Source: Peterkaempfera podocarpi (GTDB taxonomy: Bacteria > Actinomycetota > Actinomycetes > Streptomycetales > Streptomycetaceae). Taken from it: 64,000 bases of DNA. The stretch spans positions 2,666,001 to 2,730,000 of the forward strand of contig NZ_CP162102.1 in the NCBI RefSeq assembly GCF_042466665.1. The letters are read 5' to 3'. Position 1 is the first letter of the stretch. The number at the start of each line of letters is the position of its first letter. The position numbers and the translations under genes are program-made. This document shows, one piece after another, positions 27,700-39,422 of the stretch. Under the pieces are notes generated by a model. The model did not search any database, was not told the DNA's origin, and worked only from the letters and a program-made list of their open reading frames with translations.

Positions 27700-28398
27700 T
27701 CAGGCCGTTCCGGCGGCCGTCGTCCTGGAGCGCAGCCGATGCACCAGGACGACGGCCACCACGGAGCCGGCTGTGGCTGCCAGCGCCACCGCGACACCCT
27801 GGTCCAGCACCAATGACGCCCCGACCCCGGCGCCGGCCACCATGGCCAGCACCGTCACCAGACGCCGGCCCATCATGGGGTTGCTGCCGCCCGCCACCGA
27901 GGAGTCGGCGATCAGACCGGTGAGGGTCCTGGTGACGACTGTGGTGGTCAGATCGGGCACGGCCAGCTTTCGGACCGTGGCGTTGCGCATGCCCATGGCC
28001 ACGGCAAGGAGCATGATCACGACATGGTCCCGGCCGCCCCCGGTGACGGTCGCCGCCACCACCGCCGCCGCCGCGTCCAGCACCGCCTCCACCGAGAGCG
28101 CCCGGCCCACCCACCGGCGCTGGGGCTGGTCCGCCATCGCCACCCCCAGGCGTCCGCCGAGCAGAGTGCCGATCACAAAGCCGCCGAGTGAGGTCGTGGT
28201 ACGGCTGATGGAGAAGCCCGGGGAGCCGGCCGCCGAGAAGCCCAGCACCAGGATGTTGCCGGTCATATTGGCGGTGAAGACATGGCCGAGCCCCAGGTAG
28301 CTGGCCGCGTCCTGCAGTCCGCTGACGAAGGTCAGCGCCTGCAGCGCGGGCGGCAGCGGATCCGCCGGACGGAGTGGCTCAGGTGCCGAGGATGCCAT
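27700..28398 (-). CDS. DUF1275 (YoaK-type) integral membrane protein
   Basis: 232 residues with about six hydrophobic segments. TFVSGLQDAASYLGLGHVFTANMTGNILVLGF near the N terminus is the DUF1275 hallmark, followed by SLGGFVIGTLLGGRLG, and AVAMGMRNATVRKLAVPDLTTTVVTRTLTGLI, which is a second conserved block. Function is unknown in the family; a transporter-like role has been proposed. The ATG at 28398 has GAGGGTG upstream; the open frame extends further but without a site. Confidence 0.88.
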   Translation of the reverse strand: MASSAPEPLRPADPLPPALQALTFVSGLQDAASYLGLGHVFTANMTGNILVLGFSAAGSPGFSISRTTTSLGGFVIGTLLGGRLGVAMADQPQRRWVGRALSVEAVLDAAAAVVAATVTGGGRDHVVIMLLAVAMGMRNATVRKLAVPDLTTTVVTRTLTGLIADSSVAGGSNPMMGRRLVTVLAMVAGAGVGASLVLDQGVAVALAATAGSVVAVVLVHRLRSRTTAAGTA

Positions 28399-28804
28399 GG
28401 TCGACACCCTCGCACGGAGTGCGCCGCTCGCCCGTTCTGACAGGCCGTCGAATCCTTCGCCCAGCCCGTCAACGGGTGTGTTCACGGCCTGCCGGCTGTC
28501 GCCGTGCCGACGTACGGAGGTGGTCCTGCCGTCCTCGACGGCGAGGAACCTCTGTCGTGGATCCGTCCGCCGGCCGCAACGCCCCGGGGGCCACTTGCGC
28601 ACCGGCACCGGACGGACACACGGTCGCCCCCACCAGAGGCGCTGCCAGGCCAGTGCAGGTCTCGCCCGGCCCCGTCGGACCCTGGCTGCGCGCCCCTGGT
28701 TCCGCGTCCGGCGAGTTCGTCCGGCCGCCCGAGCCGGACCTGGCGACGCCTGTGCTCCTGAGCCGCGGTCCGGTTTCCGCGTGGCAGCTGCGGCCCGCTG
28801 CCTG
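28399..28804. other. Intergenic region without a supported gene
   Basis: About 400 bases between the DUF1275 start and the whiA terminator. No reading frame here shows a recognisable protein or a ribosome site, and I see no conserved RNA fold. It probably holds the DUF1275 promoter. Confidence 0.4.
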
Positions 28805-28837
28805 TGCGCCCGCCCCGGCAGTGCCGGGGCGGGCGCA
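28805..28837. terminator. Intrinsic terminator after whiA
   Basis: 15-bp perfect stem with a 3-nt loop, 19 nt past the whiA stop on the minus strand. Confidence 0.85.
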
Positions 28838-28855
28838 TGTGCTGTCGGGGGCGTC

Positions 28856-29836
28856 TCAGCCGGCGACCATTTCCTCGGTCAGGTTGGCCTCGGTGCTGGG
28901 CAGACCCAGCTCCAGCGCGCGCTTGTCGGCCATCGCCAGCAGACGGCGGATACGGCCCGCGACCGCGTCCTTGGTCAGCGGCGGGTCGGCCAGCGAGCCC
29001 AGCTCCTCCAGCGAGGCCTGCTTGTGCTCCATGCGCAGCCGACCGGCGGCGGCCAGGTGCTCGGGCACCTCCTCGCCGAGGATCTCCAGAGCGCGCTGCA
29101 CCCGGGCGCCGGCCGCGACGGCGGCACGGGCGGAGCGGCGCAGATTGGCGTCGTCGAAGTTGGCCAGCCGGTTGGCGGTGGCCCGGACCTCGCGGCGCAT
29201 CCGGCGCTCCTCCCAGGCGAGCACCGCCTCATGGGCGCCCAGGCGGGTCAGCAGCGCGCCGATGGCGTCGCCGTCCCGCACCACCACCCGGTCCACGCCC
29301 CGCACCTCGCGGGCCTTGGCCGCGATGCCGAGCCGGCGGGCGGCGCCGACCAGGGCGAGAGCCGCCTCGGAACCGGGGCAGGTGATCTCCAGCGAGGAGG
29401 ACCTGCCCGGCTCGGTGAGCGACCCATGGGCCAGGAAGGCTCCACGCCAGGCCGCCTCCGCGTCGCAGGTGGCACCGGAGACCACCGCCGGGGGCAGGCC
29501 CCGGATCGGGCGCCCGCGACCGTCGACCAGTCCGGTCTGCCGGGCCAGCAGATCGCCGTCCTTGATCACCCGCACCACGAACCGGCTGCCCCGCCGCAGA
29601 CCGCCGGGGGCCATCACCACCAGCTCCGAGGAGTGGCCGAAGATCTCCAGCAGGTCCTTGCGCAGCCGCCGGGCGGCAAAGGTGGTGTCGAGCTCGGCCT
29701 CGATCACGATGCGGCCGCTCACGATGTGCAGACCGCCTGCGAACCGCAGGATCGCCGAAACCTCCGCCTTGCGGCAGCAGGTCCGGGTGACCGGGAGCCG
29801 GCTGATTTCGTCCTTCACCGCTGGAGTCATCGCCAT
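28856..29836 (-). CDS. whiA: Sporulation transcription factor WhiA
   Basis: Regulator needed for aerial hyphae to start sporulation septation in Streptomyces, acting with WhiB. 326 residues. The N-terminal part begins AMTPAVKDEISRLPVTRTCCRKAEVSAILRFAGGLH and resembles LAGLIDADG homing-endonuclease folds (CDAEAAWRGAFLAHGS), without nuclease function. The C-terminal helix-turn-helix covers LEELGSLADPPLTKDAVAGRIRRLLAMA. The ATG at 29836 has GGAAGGAT upstream and overlaps the yvcK stop by 10 nt, so the two are coupled. Confidence 0.97.
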   Translation of the reverse strand: MAMTPAVKDEISRLPVTRTCCRKAEVSAILRFAGGLHIVSGRIVIEAELDTTFAARRLRKDLLEIFGHSSELVVMAPGGLRRGSRFVVRVIKDGDLLARQTGLVDGRGRPIRGLPPAVVSGATCDAEAAWRGAFLAHGSLTEPGRSSSLEITCPGSEAALALVGAARRLGIAAKAREVRGVDRVVVRDGDAIGALLTRLGAHEAVLAWEERRMRREVRATANRLANFDDANLRRSARAAVAAGARVQRALEILGEEVPEHLAAAGRLRMEHKQASLEELGSLADPPLTKDAVAGRIRRLLAMADKRALELGLPSTEANLTEEMVAG

Positions 29837-30885
29837 GCGCCGATCCTTCCATGTGTCCGGAAAATCCGGTCGTACGCGGCGGCCAAGAGCTCGGGGTCGT
29901 GTCGCGGGGTGCCGTCCGCCGCCGCCACGCGGTCGAGCACCAGTTCACCGCCCATCCGACCGGCGGCCTTCTCCAGACCCGGGAGGTCGGCGTCCCCGAA
30001 GGCGCCGCCGGTCACCGCGCCCTCGTCGACCAGGATGGCGTCCACCGCCAGCTCCGGGGCGTGGTGTGCCAGCACCTCCAGATGGCGCTGCGGGGTGAAG
30101 CCCTCGGTCTCCCCCGGCTGCGGGGCGAGGTTGAGGGTGAGCAGCCGCCGTGCCTTGGTGGCGAAGAGCGCCTCGGCGAGCTCGGGGACCATCAGATGCG
30201 GCAGCACACTGGTGAACCACGACCCCGGGCCCAGCACCACCCAGTCGGCGTCCCTGACGGCGGTGACCGCCTCCGGGACGGCCGGGGGGTCCTCCGGGAG
30301 CAGCCGGATGGACTGCACGGTGCCGGGGGTGACCGCCACATGCGCCTGGCCGCGCACGGTACCGATCTCGCCGGGCCTGGCCGGGTCATGGCCCCGCACG
30401 GTGGCCTCGATGTCCAACGGCACCGCCGACATGGGCAGCACCCGGCCGTGCGCACCCAGCAGCCGGCCCACCCACTCCAGGGCGGCGACATGGTCGCCCA
30501 GCTTCTCCCACAGCGCCACGATCAGCAGATTGCCGACGGCGTGGCCGTGCAGCTCGCCGTCGCTGGTGAAGCGGTGCTGGATCACCTCGGACCAGGTACG
30601 GCCCCAGTCGTCGTCACCGCAGAGCGCGGCGAGCGCCTTGCGCAGATCGCCGGGGGGCAACACCCCCAGCTCCTCGCGGAGTCTGCCGCTGGAGCCGCCG
30701 TCGTCCGCGACGGTGACCACTGCGGTGAGGTCGGCGGTGAGCCGCCGCAGCGCCGACAGCGAGGCGGAGAGCCCCTGCCCTCCGCCCAGCGCCACGATCT
30801 TGGGGGCGGCCGCCTTGTGGGCACCTCCCTGCGCCCGGTCGGCAGCCTTCCGCTGGAGCTGCCGCCCCGGAGAGTGTCCCGTCAC
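29827..30885 (-). CDS. yvcK: YvcK/CofD-like protein (gluconeogenesis factor family)
   Basis: Member of the YvcK/CuvA family, proteins that bind UDP-sugars and affect carbon metabolism and cell shape in Gram-positives. 352 residues. Signatures are the N-terminal KIVALGGGQGLSASLSALRRL, VVTVADDGGSSGRLREELGVLPPGDLRKALAALC, AVGNLLIVALWEKLGDHVAALEWVGRLL, and LGPGSWFTSVLPHLMVPELAEAL. The GTG at 30885 (VTGHSPGRQ) is chosen because TGGGG lies just upstream and the longer frame would run into the rapZ terminator hairpin. Position between rapZ and whiA is conserved. Confidence 0.92.
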   Translation of the reverse strand: MTGHSPGRQLQRKAADRAQGGAHKAAAPKIVALGGGQGLSASLSALRRLTADLTAVVTVADDGGSSGRLREELGVLPPGDLRKALAALCGDDDWGRTWSEVIQHRFTSDGELHGHAVGNLLIVALWEKLGDHVAALEWVGRLLGAHGRVLPMSAVPLDIEATVRGHDPARPGEIGTVRGQAHVAVTPGTVQSIRLLPEDPPAVPEAVTAVRDADWVVLGPGSWFTSVLPHLMVPELAEALFATKARRLLTLNLAPQPGETEGFTPQRHLEVLAHHAPELAVDAILVDEGAVTGGAFGDADLPGLEKAAGRMGGELVLDRVAAADGTPRHDPELLAAAYDRIFRTHGRIGAWR

Positions 30886-30908
30886 ACGTGCCCCACGTTC
30901 TTCTGCCG

Positions 30909-30959
30909 GCTCCGTCCCGGTGTCCTGGGCCCGCAGGGCCCAGGACACCGGGACGGAGC
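30909..30959 (-). terminator. Strong 23-bp hairpin between rapZ and yvcK
   Basis: Perfect 23-bp stem with a 5-nt loop, starting 2 nt after the rapZ stop and ending 24 nt before the yvcK start. It should terminate or stabilise rapZ transcripts inside a cluster usually regarded as one operon. Confidence 0.85.
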
Positions 30960-30960
30960 G

Positions 30961-31845
30961 TCATTCCCGTCCCATGTCGCGGTGCACCAGGACCGTCTCC
31001 ACCCCGTCGGCGATCAGGCGCTTGGCCAGCCGCTCCGACATGGCGACACTCCGGTGCTTCCCCCCGGTGCAGCCTACGGCAAGGGTCATATAGCGCTTGC
31101 CCTCGCGGCGGAAGCCGGCGGTCACGATGCGCAGCAGCTCGGAGTATCCGTCCAGGAACTCCTTGGCTCCGGGCTGGTCGAAGACATAGCGGGCGACCTC
31201 GTCGTCGGTGCCGGTACGGGGACGCAGCTCCGGTACCCAGTGGGGGTTGGGCAGGAAGCGGCAGTCGGCGACCAGGTCGGCGTCGACCGGCAGGCCGTAC
31301 TTGAATCCGAACGACATCACGGTGGCGCGCAGCTCGGGCTCGCCCTCGCCGGAGAACTGGGCGTCCAGCTTGGCGCGCAGCTCGTGCACATTGAGGCTGG
31401 AGGTGTCGATCACCAGGTCGGCCTCGCCGCGCAGCTCCCGCAGCAGATCGCGCTCACGCGCTATCCCGTCGACGATCCGGCCGTCGCCCTGCAGCGGATG
31501 CGGGCGGCGAACGCTCTCGAAACGGCGGACCAGGGCGTCGTCGGAGGCCTCCAGGAAGACCACCCGCAGCCGGACACCGCGCCGCTCCAGCTCCTCCAGG
31601 GAGGTGAGCAGGTCGTCGAAGAAGCGGCGGCCGCGGACGTCCACCACCACGCCTATCCGGGCCACCGCGCCCTGCGAGCGGGCGCCGAGGTCGACCATGG
31701 TCGGTATCAAGGAGGGCGGCAGATTGTCCACGACGAACCAGCCCAGGTCCTCCAGGCACTTCGCAGCGGTGCTGCGGCCCGCGCCGGACATGCCCGAGAT
31801 GATCACCAGCTCGGGGACGTTCTCCCCGGTACCGGACACAGTCAC
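30961..31845 (-). CDS. rapZ: RNase adapter protein RapZ (YvcJ-type P-loop NTPase)
   Basis: Nucleotide-binding protein of the RapZ/YvcJ family; in E. coli RapZ directs RNase E to a small RNA, and the role in actinobacteria is less clear. 294 residues. Walker A is in VIISGMSGAGRSTAAKCLEDLGWFVVDNLPP. Other landmarks are VVDVRGRRFFDD, VFLEASDDALVRRFESVRRPHPL, the RATVMSFGFKYGLPVDADLVADCRFLPNP segment, and the C-terminal LAVGCTGGKHRSVAMSERLAKRL. GTG start at 31845 with GGGGAAG upstream. Downstream of uvrC. Confidence 0.95.
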   Translation of the reverse strand: MTVSGTGENVPELVIISGMSGAGRSTAAKCLEDLGWFVVDNLPPSLIPTMVDLGARSQGAVARIGVVVDVRGRRFFDDLLTSLEELERRGVRLRVVFLEASDDALVRRFESVRRPHPLQGDGRIVDGIARERDLLRELRGEADLVIDTSSLNVHELRAKLDAQFSGEGEPELRATVMSFGFKYGLPVDADLVADCRFLPNPHWVPELRPRTGTDDEVARYVFDQPGAKEFLDGYSELLRIVTAGFRREGKRYMTLAVGCTGGKHRSVAMSERLAKRLIADGVETVLVHRDMGRE

Positions 31846-31975
31846 TGTTCTTCCCCGCTTTCGGTGGTTCTGCTACGGAGAACGCGCCGGAGGGCCTGGG
31901 GCTTCCCTGTGTCACCCGGGAGAGTGACAGCAGCCCTGGCCGGGCGGATCCGGTGCGGACGGACTGCGTCGGCCG

Positions 31976-34024
31976 TCATCGCGTCTCCTGGTCGTCAATG
32001 ATCTCTCCGGTCGAGGTGTTCACGGCAGGTGCAGCCGGTGTACGGGAGGCCAACGCGGCAGCAACAGCCTCCGCCGTGCGGCGCCCGACGCCCGGCACGG
32101 TGCAGATCTCCTCCACCGTGGCGGCCCGCAGCTTCTTCAGCGACCCGAAGTGCTTCAGCAGCGCCTGGCGGCGGGTCTCCCCCAGGCCAGGGACGCTGTC
32201 CAGGCCGCTGGCGGTGAGCCGCTTGGAGCGCTTGTTGCGCTGGTAGGAGATGGCGAACCGGTGGGCCTCGTCACGAACTCGCTGGAGCAGATAGAGGCCC
32301 TCGCTGGTGCGGGGCAGCACCACCGGGTCGTCCTCGCCGGGCAGCCAGACCTCCTCCAGCCGCTTGGCCAGACCGCACAGCGCCACATCGTCGATGCCCA
32401 GTTCGTCCAGGGCCCGGCGGGCCGCCGCCACCTGGGGCTGGCCGCCGTCCACCACCACCAGCTGGGGAGGGTAGGCGAAGCGCCGGGGGCGGCCGGTCTC
32501 CGGGTCGACGGGACCCGCCGCGACCTCCTCACCGGGCTGGACCTCCCCGGGCTGGACCTCCCCGGGCTGGACCTCCCCGGGTGCGGGCGCCTCACCGGCC
32601 TCGGGGACCTCCCACTCGCCGGTGGCCTGCCGCTCCTGGAGGTAGCGCCGGAAGCGGCGGGTGAGCACCTCGTGCATGGAGCGGACGTCGTCCTGGCCGG
32701 CGAAGCCCTTGATGGCGAAGCGGCGGTACTCGCTCTTGCGGGCCAGGCCGTCCTCGAAGACCACCATGGAGGCGACGACGTCCTCGCCCTGGAGGTGGGA
32801 GATGTCGAAGCACTCGATGCGCAGCGGCGCGGAGTCCAGCCCCAGCGCGTCCGCGATCTCCTGGAGGGCGACACTGCGGGTGGTGAGGTCGGAGGCCCGC
32901 TTGGTCTTGTGCAGGGCCAGCGTCTGCTGGGCGTTGCGCTGCACGGTGGCCATCAGGTCCCTCTTGTCGCCCCGCTGCGGTATCCGCAGGTCGACCCGGG
33001 AGCCGCGCAGAGTGCAGAGCCAGTCCACGACCGGCTCCAGCGGCTCGGGCAGCGCGGGGACCAGCACCTCCTTGGGCACCATGTCGTCGCCGCCGCCGTA
33101 GAGCTGCTGCAGGGCGTGCTCCACCAGGTCAGAGGTGTCCACGTCCTCGACCTTGTCGGTGACCCAGCCGCGCTGGCCGCGCACCCGGCCGCCGCGCACA
33201 TGGAAGATCTGGACGGCCGCCTCCAGTTCGTCCTCGGCGATGGCCAGCAGATCGGCGTCGGTGCCGTCTGCCAGCACCACGGCCTGCTTCTCCATGGCCC
33301 GCTTCAGTGCGCCGATGTCGTCGCGGAGCCGGGCGGCGCGCTCGTACTCCATGTCGGCGGCCGCATCCCGCATCTGCTCCTCGAGGCGCCGCAGATAGGT
33401 GCCGGTGCGACCGGCCATGAAGTCGCAGAACTCCTCGGCCAGGGCACGGTGCTCATCCGCGGTGACCCGGCCGACGCAGGGCGCCGAGCACTTGCCGATG
33501 TAGCCCAGCAGGCAGGGCCGCCCGACCTGCTGGGACCGCTTGAACACCCCGGCGGAGCAGGTGCGCACCGGGAAGACGCGCAGCAGCAGGTCGACGGTCT
33601 CCCTGATCGCCCAGGCATGACCGTACGGGCCGAAGTAGCGCACGCCCTTGCGGTGCGGCCCGCGCATCACCTGCACCCGGGGGAACTCCTCGCCCAGGGT
33701 CACCGCGAGCGAGGGATAGCTCTTGTCGTCGCGGTACTTGACGTTGAAGCGGGGGTCGAACTCCTTGATCCAGGTGTACTCGAGCTGAAGCGCCTCCACC
33801 TCGGTGCCCACCACGGTCCACTCCACGGACGCCGCCGTGGTGACCATGGTCGCGGTACGCGGGTGGAGGCCCGCGAGGTCCTGGAAGTACGAGGACAGCC
33901 GGGAACGGAGGCTCTTGGCCTTGCCGACGTAGATCACCCGTCCATGGGCGTCACGGAACTTGTAGACGCCGGGTGAGTCCGGGATCTGCCCGGGCGCGGG
34001 ACGGTACGTCGACGGGTCGGCCAT
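31976..34024 (-). CDS. uvrC: UvrABC system protein C (excinuclease subunit)
   Basis: Makes both incisions in nucleotide excision repair. 682 residues. GIY-YIG domain at the N terminus (PDSPGVYKFRDAHGRVIYVGKAKSLRSRLSSYF), with CSAGVFKRSQQVGRPCLLGYIGKCSAPC after it. UVR domain around LEEQMRDAAADMEYERAARLRDDIGAL. RNase H-like endonuclease domain (RIECFDISHLQGEDVVASMVVFEDGLARKSEYRRFAIKG; DGGQPQVAAA). C-terminal helix-hairpin-helix pair (GLDSVPGLGETRRQALLKHFGSLKKLRAATVEEICTVPGVG). A 3-copy GEVQP repeat expands a loop before DGGQPQ. The ATG at 34024 has GGGGAGC upstream; the frame extends 24 codons further without a site. Confidence 0.97.
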   Translation of the reverse strand: MADPSTYRPAPGQIPDSPGVYKFRDAHGRVIYVGKAKSLRSRLSSYFQDLAGLHPRTATMVTTAASVEWTVVGTEVEALQLEYTWIKEFDPRFNVKYRDDKSYPSLAVTLGEEFPRVQVMRGPHRKGVRYFGPYGHAWAIRETVDLLLRVFPVRTCSAGVFKRSQQVGRPCLLGYIGKCSAPCVGRVTADEHRALAEEFCDFMAGRTGTYLRRLEEQMRDAAADMEYERAARLRDDIGALKRAMEKQAVVLADGTDADLLAIAEDELEAAVQIFHVRGGRVRGQRGWVTDKVEDVDTSDLVEHALQQLYGGGDDMVPKEVLVPALPEPLEPVVDWLCTLRGSRVDLRIPQRGDKRDLMATVQRNAQQTLALHKTKRASDLTTRSVALQEIADALGLDSAPLRIECFDISHLQGEDVVASMVVFEDGLARKSEYRRFAIKGFAGQDDVRSMHEVLTRRFRRYLQERQATGEWEVPEAGEAPAPGEVQPGEVQPGEVQPGEEVAAGPVDPETGRPRRFAYPPQLVVVDGGQPQVAAARRALDELGIDDVALCGLAKRLEEVWLPGEDDPVVLPRTSEGLYLLQRVRDEAHRFAISYQRNKRSKRLTASGLDSVPGLGETRRQALLKHFGSLKKLRAATVEEICTVPGVGRRTAEAVAAALASRTPAAPAVNTSTGEIIDDQETR
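32534..32578 (-). repeat. 15-bp tandem repeat x3 inside uvrC
   Basis: Three identical copies of a 15-bp unit encoding GEVQP (32534-32548, 32549-32563, 32564-32578). They lie in a surface loop of the endonuclease domain between the family-conserved blocks. Confidence 0.9.
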
Positions 34025-34270
34025 CAGTGCTCCCCTGCAAACGGATCCCGGGACTCTGACGACAGTATCGCCCCCCGGTGACAGCGGACCGGACACCGCC
34101 GGTCCTGGCCGGCTCAGGCCTTGCGGCCCGGGCAGCCGAAGACCGGCGGCGTGCCGGCGGTCGAGGGCTCGGGCACCGGCCCGTGCGGACGCGGGGAGCA
34201 GACCGCGGGAGCGGGAGCGGAGGCGGGACCTGGGGAACGGGGAGGCCGCGGGGGCGGGGAGCGGACGCGG

Positions 34271-34717
34271 TCAGGCCCCGGCGATCAGCCTGCCGTCCCG
34301 CACGGTGACCGGGACGGCCGCCAGGGCCGTCGGCGCGGGCCCGTCCGCCACCGAGCCGTCGGCGATCCGGAAGCGGCTGCCGTGGCACGGGCACTCGATC
34401 AGATCGCCGACGACCCCGTCGACGACGCAGCCGGCATGGGTGCAGACCGCGCTGAACGCCTTGAACTCACCCTTGGCAGGCTGGGTGACCACGATCCGGT
34501 CATCGCGGTGAACGGTTCCGCCACCCACCGGGACGTCGGCGGCGGGGCCCAGGTCCACCGGCCCGCTGGGAGCGGTCCTGGCCGAACCGCCGGAGCCGCA
34601 GCCGGCCAGGCCGAGGGCCCCGGCTCCGACCGCGCCCGCGGCGGCCGCGCCGCGCAGCACGGTGCGGCGGGACGGGCCGTCCGCGGTGGTGGGGGTCCGG
34701 CTTTCGGGGTGGTGCAT
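34271..34717 (-). CDS. Tat-exported Rieske [2Fe-2S] lipoprotein
   Basis: 148 residues. A twin-arginine signal (SRRTVLRG, residues 17-24) precedes a hydrophobic stretch and a lipobox ending at Cys40 (LGLAGC). The Rieske domain follows. Cys92 and His94 are in CTHAGC, Cys109 and His112 in CPCHGS, the cluster ligands; Cys97 and Cys111 would form the disulfide. This is the small, single-domain Rieske type common in actinobacteria, not part of a bc1 complex, and its redox partner is unknown. A GGAG lies before the ATG at 34717. It shares the uvrC-uvrA interval with a polytopic membrane protein 86 nt upstream. Confidence 0.93.
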   Translation of the reverse strand: MHHPESRTPTTADGPSRRTVLRGAAAAGAVGAGALGLAGCGSGGSARTAPSGPVDLGPAADVPVGGGTVHRDDRIVVTQPAKGEFKAFSAVCTHAGCVVDGVVGDLIECPCHGSRFRIADGSVADGPAPTALAAVPVTVRDGRLIAGA

Positions 34718-34802
34718 GGGTGGTGCTCCGTCGGTGCCGGCCGGCCGCAGCCGACCTGGTGCGGGGGCGGCCGCTGGGGCCGCCTGGTCGTCCCGGCCGA
34801 CT

Positions 34803-36239
34803 CTATCCCCGGGGTGGTGCGGCGGCGGACGCGGTGTGCACGGGTGCGGCAACGGCCGGTACGGGAGCGGCGCGCAGCAGGTCCAGCGCCAGGGGCAGGC
34901 CGAGGACCACCGGGACCCAGAGCAGCGCCCAGAGCCGGTCCTGCTGGCCCGCCAGCGGGTGGGCGGCTGCGGTGGCCAGGCCCAGCACCGCCGCGGCGAC
35001 CGCCAGGACGCCCAGTGCCCGGCTGCGGCGCAGCAGCGCCCAGCAGGCGACACAGAGCAGGACCAGCAGCAGCGGGTGGGCCGCCTGGTCGCGGAGCCAC
35101 TGCGCCCAGTAGTGGCGGTCGAGTCGGAGCAGCCGCTGCCACGGGTCGGCGACCGGTGCCCGGTGGAAGCTGTGGGTGAAGGTGTCCTGAAGGGTCTCGG
35201 CCGCGTCAGGCAGCCGCAGCACCGCGGCGGCGACTGCGATCAGTGCCGCTGCGGCGGCGGAGAGCAACGCCAGTGGCACCACTCCCGCCCGGACCGGGCG
35301 GGCTGCACGGGCCGGGCGGACTGGGCGGGCTGCACGGGCCGGGCGGACTGGGCGGACCGCGGGGACCGGGCGGACTGGGCATCCGGGAGATCCGGAGTGC
35401 CGGGGATGTCCGGCCCGGTCGCATGCCAGGCAGGCTGCCGCCAGTACGAGGACGCAGGCGAGCATCATCGCGGCCGAGTACTTCACCAGAGCCGTGGCGG
35501 TGAGCGCTGCGGTCAGCAGGCCCGCCCCGGCCAGGCGATGGCCGTGCAGCAGCCGCCAGGCGCCGAGCAGGGCTGCCAGGACCCCGGCGGAGACCGCGCC
35601 CTCGGCGAGCGGCTGGGTGGACCACCAGCCCAGACGCGAGCAGAGGAAGAGAAGCTGCCCGGCCACCGCTGCTGCGGCTGACCCGCCGGCCTGCCGGAGC
35701 AGCGCGACCACCAGCAGCGATGCGCCGGCGGTCAGCAGGACACCGGTCAGCCACATGCCGCGGGTGACGCCGAACGCGGCCACCGCCGGGGAGATCAGCA
35801 ACGGATAGCCGGGGCGGGAGTCGAAGATCCGCTCATAGCGTGGGTCGGTGGGGGCGAGCCCGTCCGGGTTGGCCGCCACGCAGGACCTCGGATCGCGGGC
35901 CCGCCGGGAGGACGGCTTGCTGAACAACGGGTCCGGTCCGTGCGTCAGTTGCTGCTGCACCGCATGGGAGGCGCAGTACGCCCGGACGGCCTGGTGCCGG
36001 GCCTGGGCCGGGGAGGAGCCCAGGATCTCCAGGCTCTGGCGGGCATAGCGGTACGAGTCGTTGGTGAGGGTCCAGTCGGAGTGGGCGACGACCTGGAGGG
36101 CGGCGAAGACCAGGACGACCAGCAGCGGAAGTGCGGCCACCGTACGGCCGCTGCGGGCCGCCGGTGCGGGCCGCGCGGTGGCCGGCGCGGCCTCCTCCAG
36201 CGGATCACGGGCCTCGGCTGTGGCGCTGGAAGCGGACAT
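34803..36239 (-). CDS. Polytopic membrane protein, GT-C glycosyltransferase-like
   Basis: About 478 residues with ~10 hydrophobic helices. After TM1 (~35-55) comes a loop with SDWTLTNDSYRYARQSLEILG, resembling the acidic first loop of GT-C/PMT-type mannosyltransferases, and SRPGYPLLISPAVAAFG in the next segment. A cytosolic loop contains a 27-bp tandem duplication encoding PVRPARAAR repeats. These are weak family clues only: I infer a lipid-linked glycosyl transfer role but cannot name the substrate. The start is uncertain between 36248 and 36239; neither has a strong ribosome site. Confidence 0.7.
   Translation of the reverse strand: MSASSATAEARDPLEEAAPATARPAPAARSGRTVAALPLLVVLVFAALQVVAHSDWTLTNDSYRYARQSLEILGSSPAQARHQAVRAYCASHAVQQQLTHGPDPLFSKPSSRRARDPRSCVAANPDGLAPTDPRYERIFDSRPGYPLLISPAVAAFGVTRGMWLTGVLLTAGASLLVVALLRQAGGSAAAAVAGQLLFLCSRLGWWSTQPLAEGAVSAGVLAALLGAWRLLHGHRLAGAGLLTAALTATALVKYSAAMMLACVLVLAAACLACDRAGHPRHSGSPGCPVRPVPAVRPVRPARAARPVRPARAARPVRAGVVPLALLSAAAAALIAVAAAVLRLPDAAETLQDTFTHSFHRAPVADPWQRLLRLDRHYWAQWLRDQAAHPLLLVLLCVACWALLRRSRALGVLAVAAAVLGLATAAAHPLAGQQDRLWALLWVPVVLGLPLALDLLRAAPVPAVAAPVHTASAAAPPRG
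35302..35355 (-). repeat. 27-bp tandem duplication in the membrane-protein gene
   Basis: Two identical adjacent 27-bp copies (35302-35328, 35329-35355), plus a partial third, encoding a basic proline-rich loop. Confidence 0.9.
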
Positions 36240-36521
36240 GTCGCCCATGGTGGGCGGAGCCCCGGTACGTCCCGCCGCCCGGCGCTCCGCCGGGCAGCGA
36301 GAACCACACGGTCGGCGGGTCCGGCATCACCCAGCGCCGCTGGAAACCGCATCTCCGCTGCACCGCAACGGCATTGACGAAGTGTCGGCGAAGCCGGGGT
36401 GGTCCGGTCATGTGCGAGGACACGAGCGGACCACCCCTCCGAGAAACCGGCCGTCGACTGCCGAACGTCTGCGGCCGGCTGCCGACGGTCTGCTGCCGGC
36501 TGCCGGCCTGCCGGACCGCTC

Positions 36522-39422
<2,901 letters not shown>

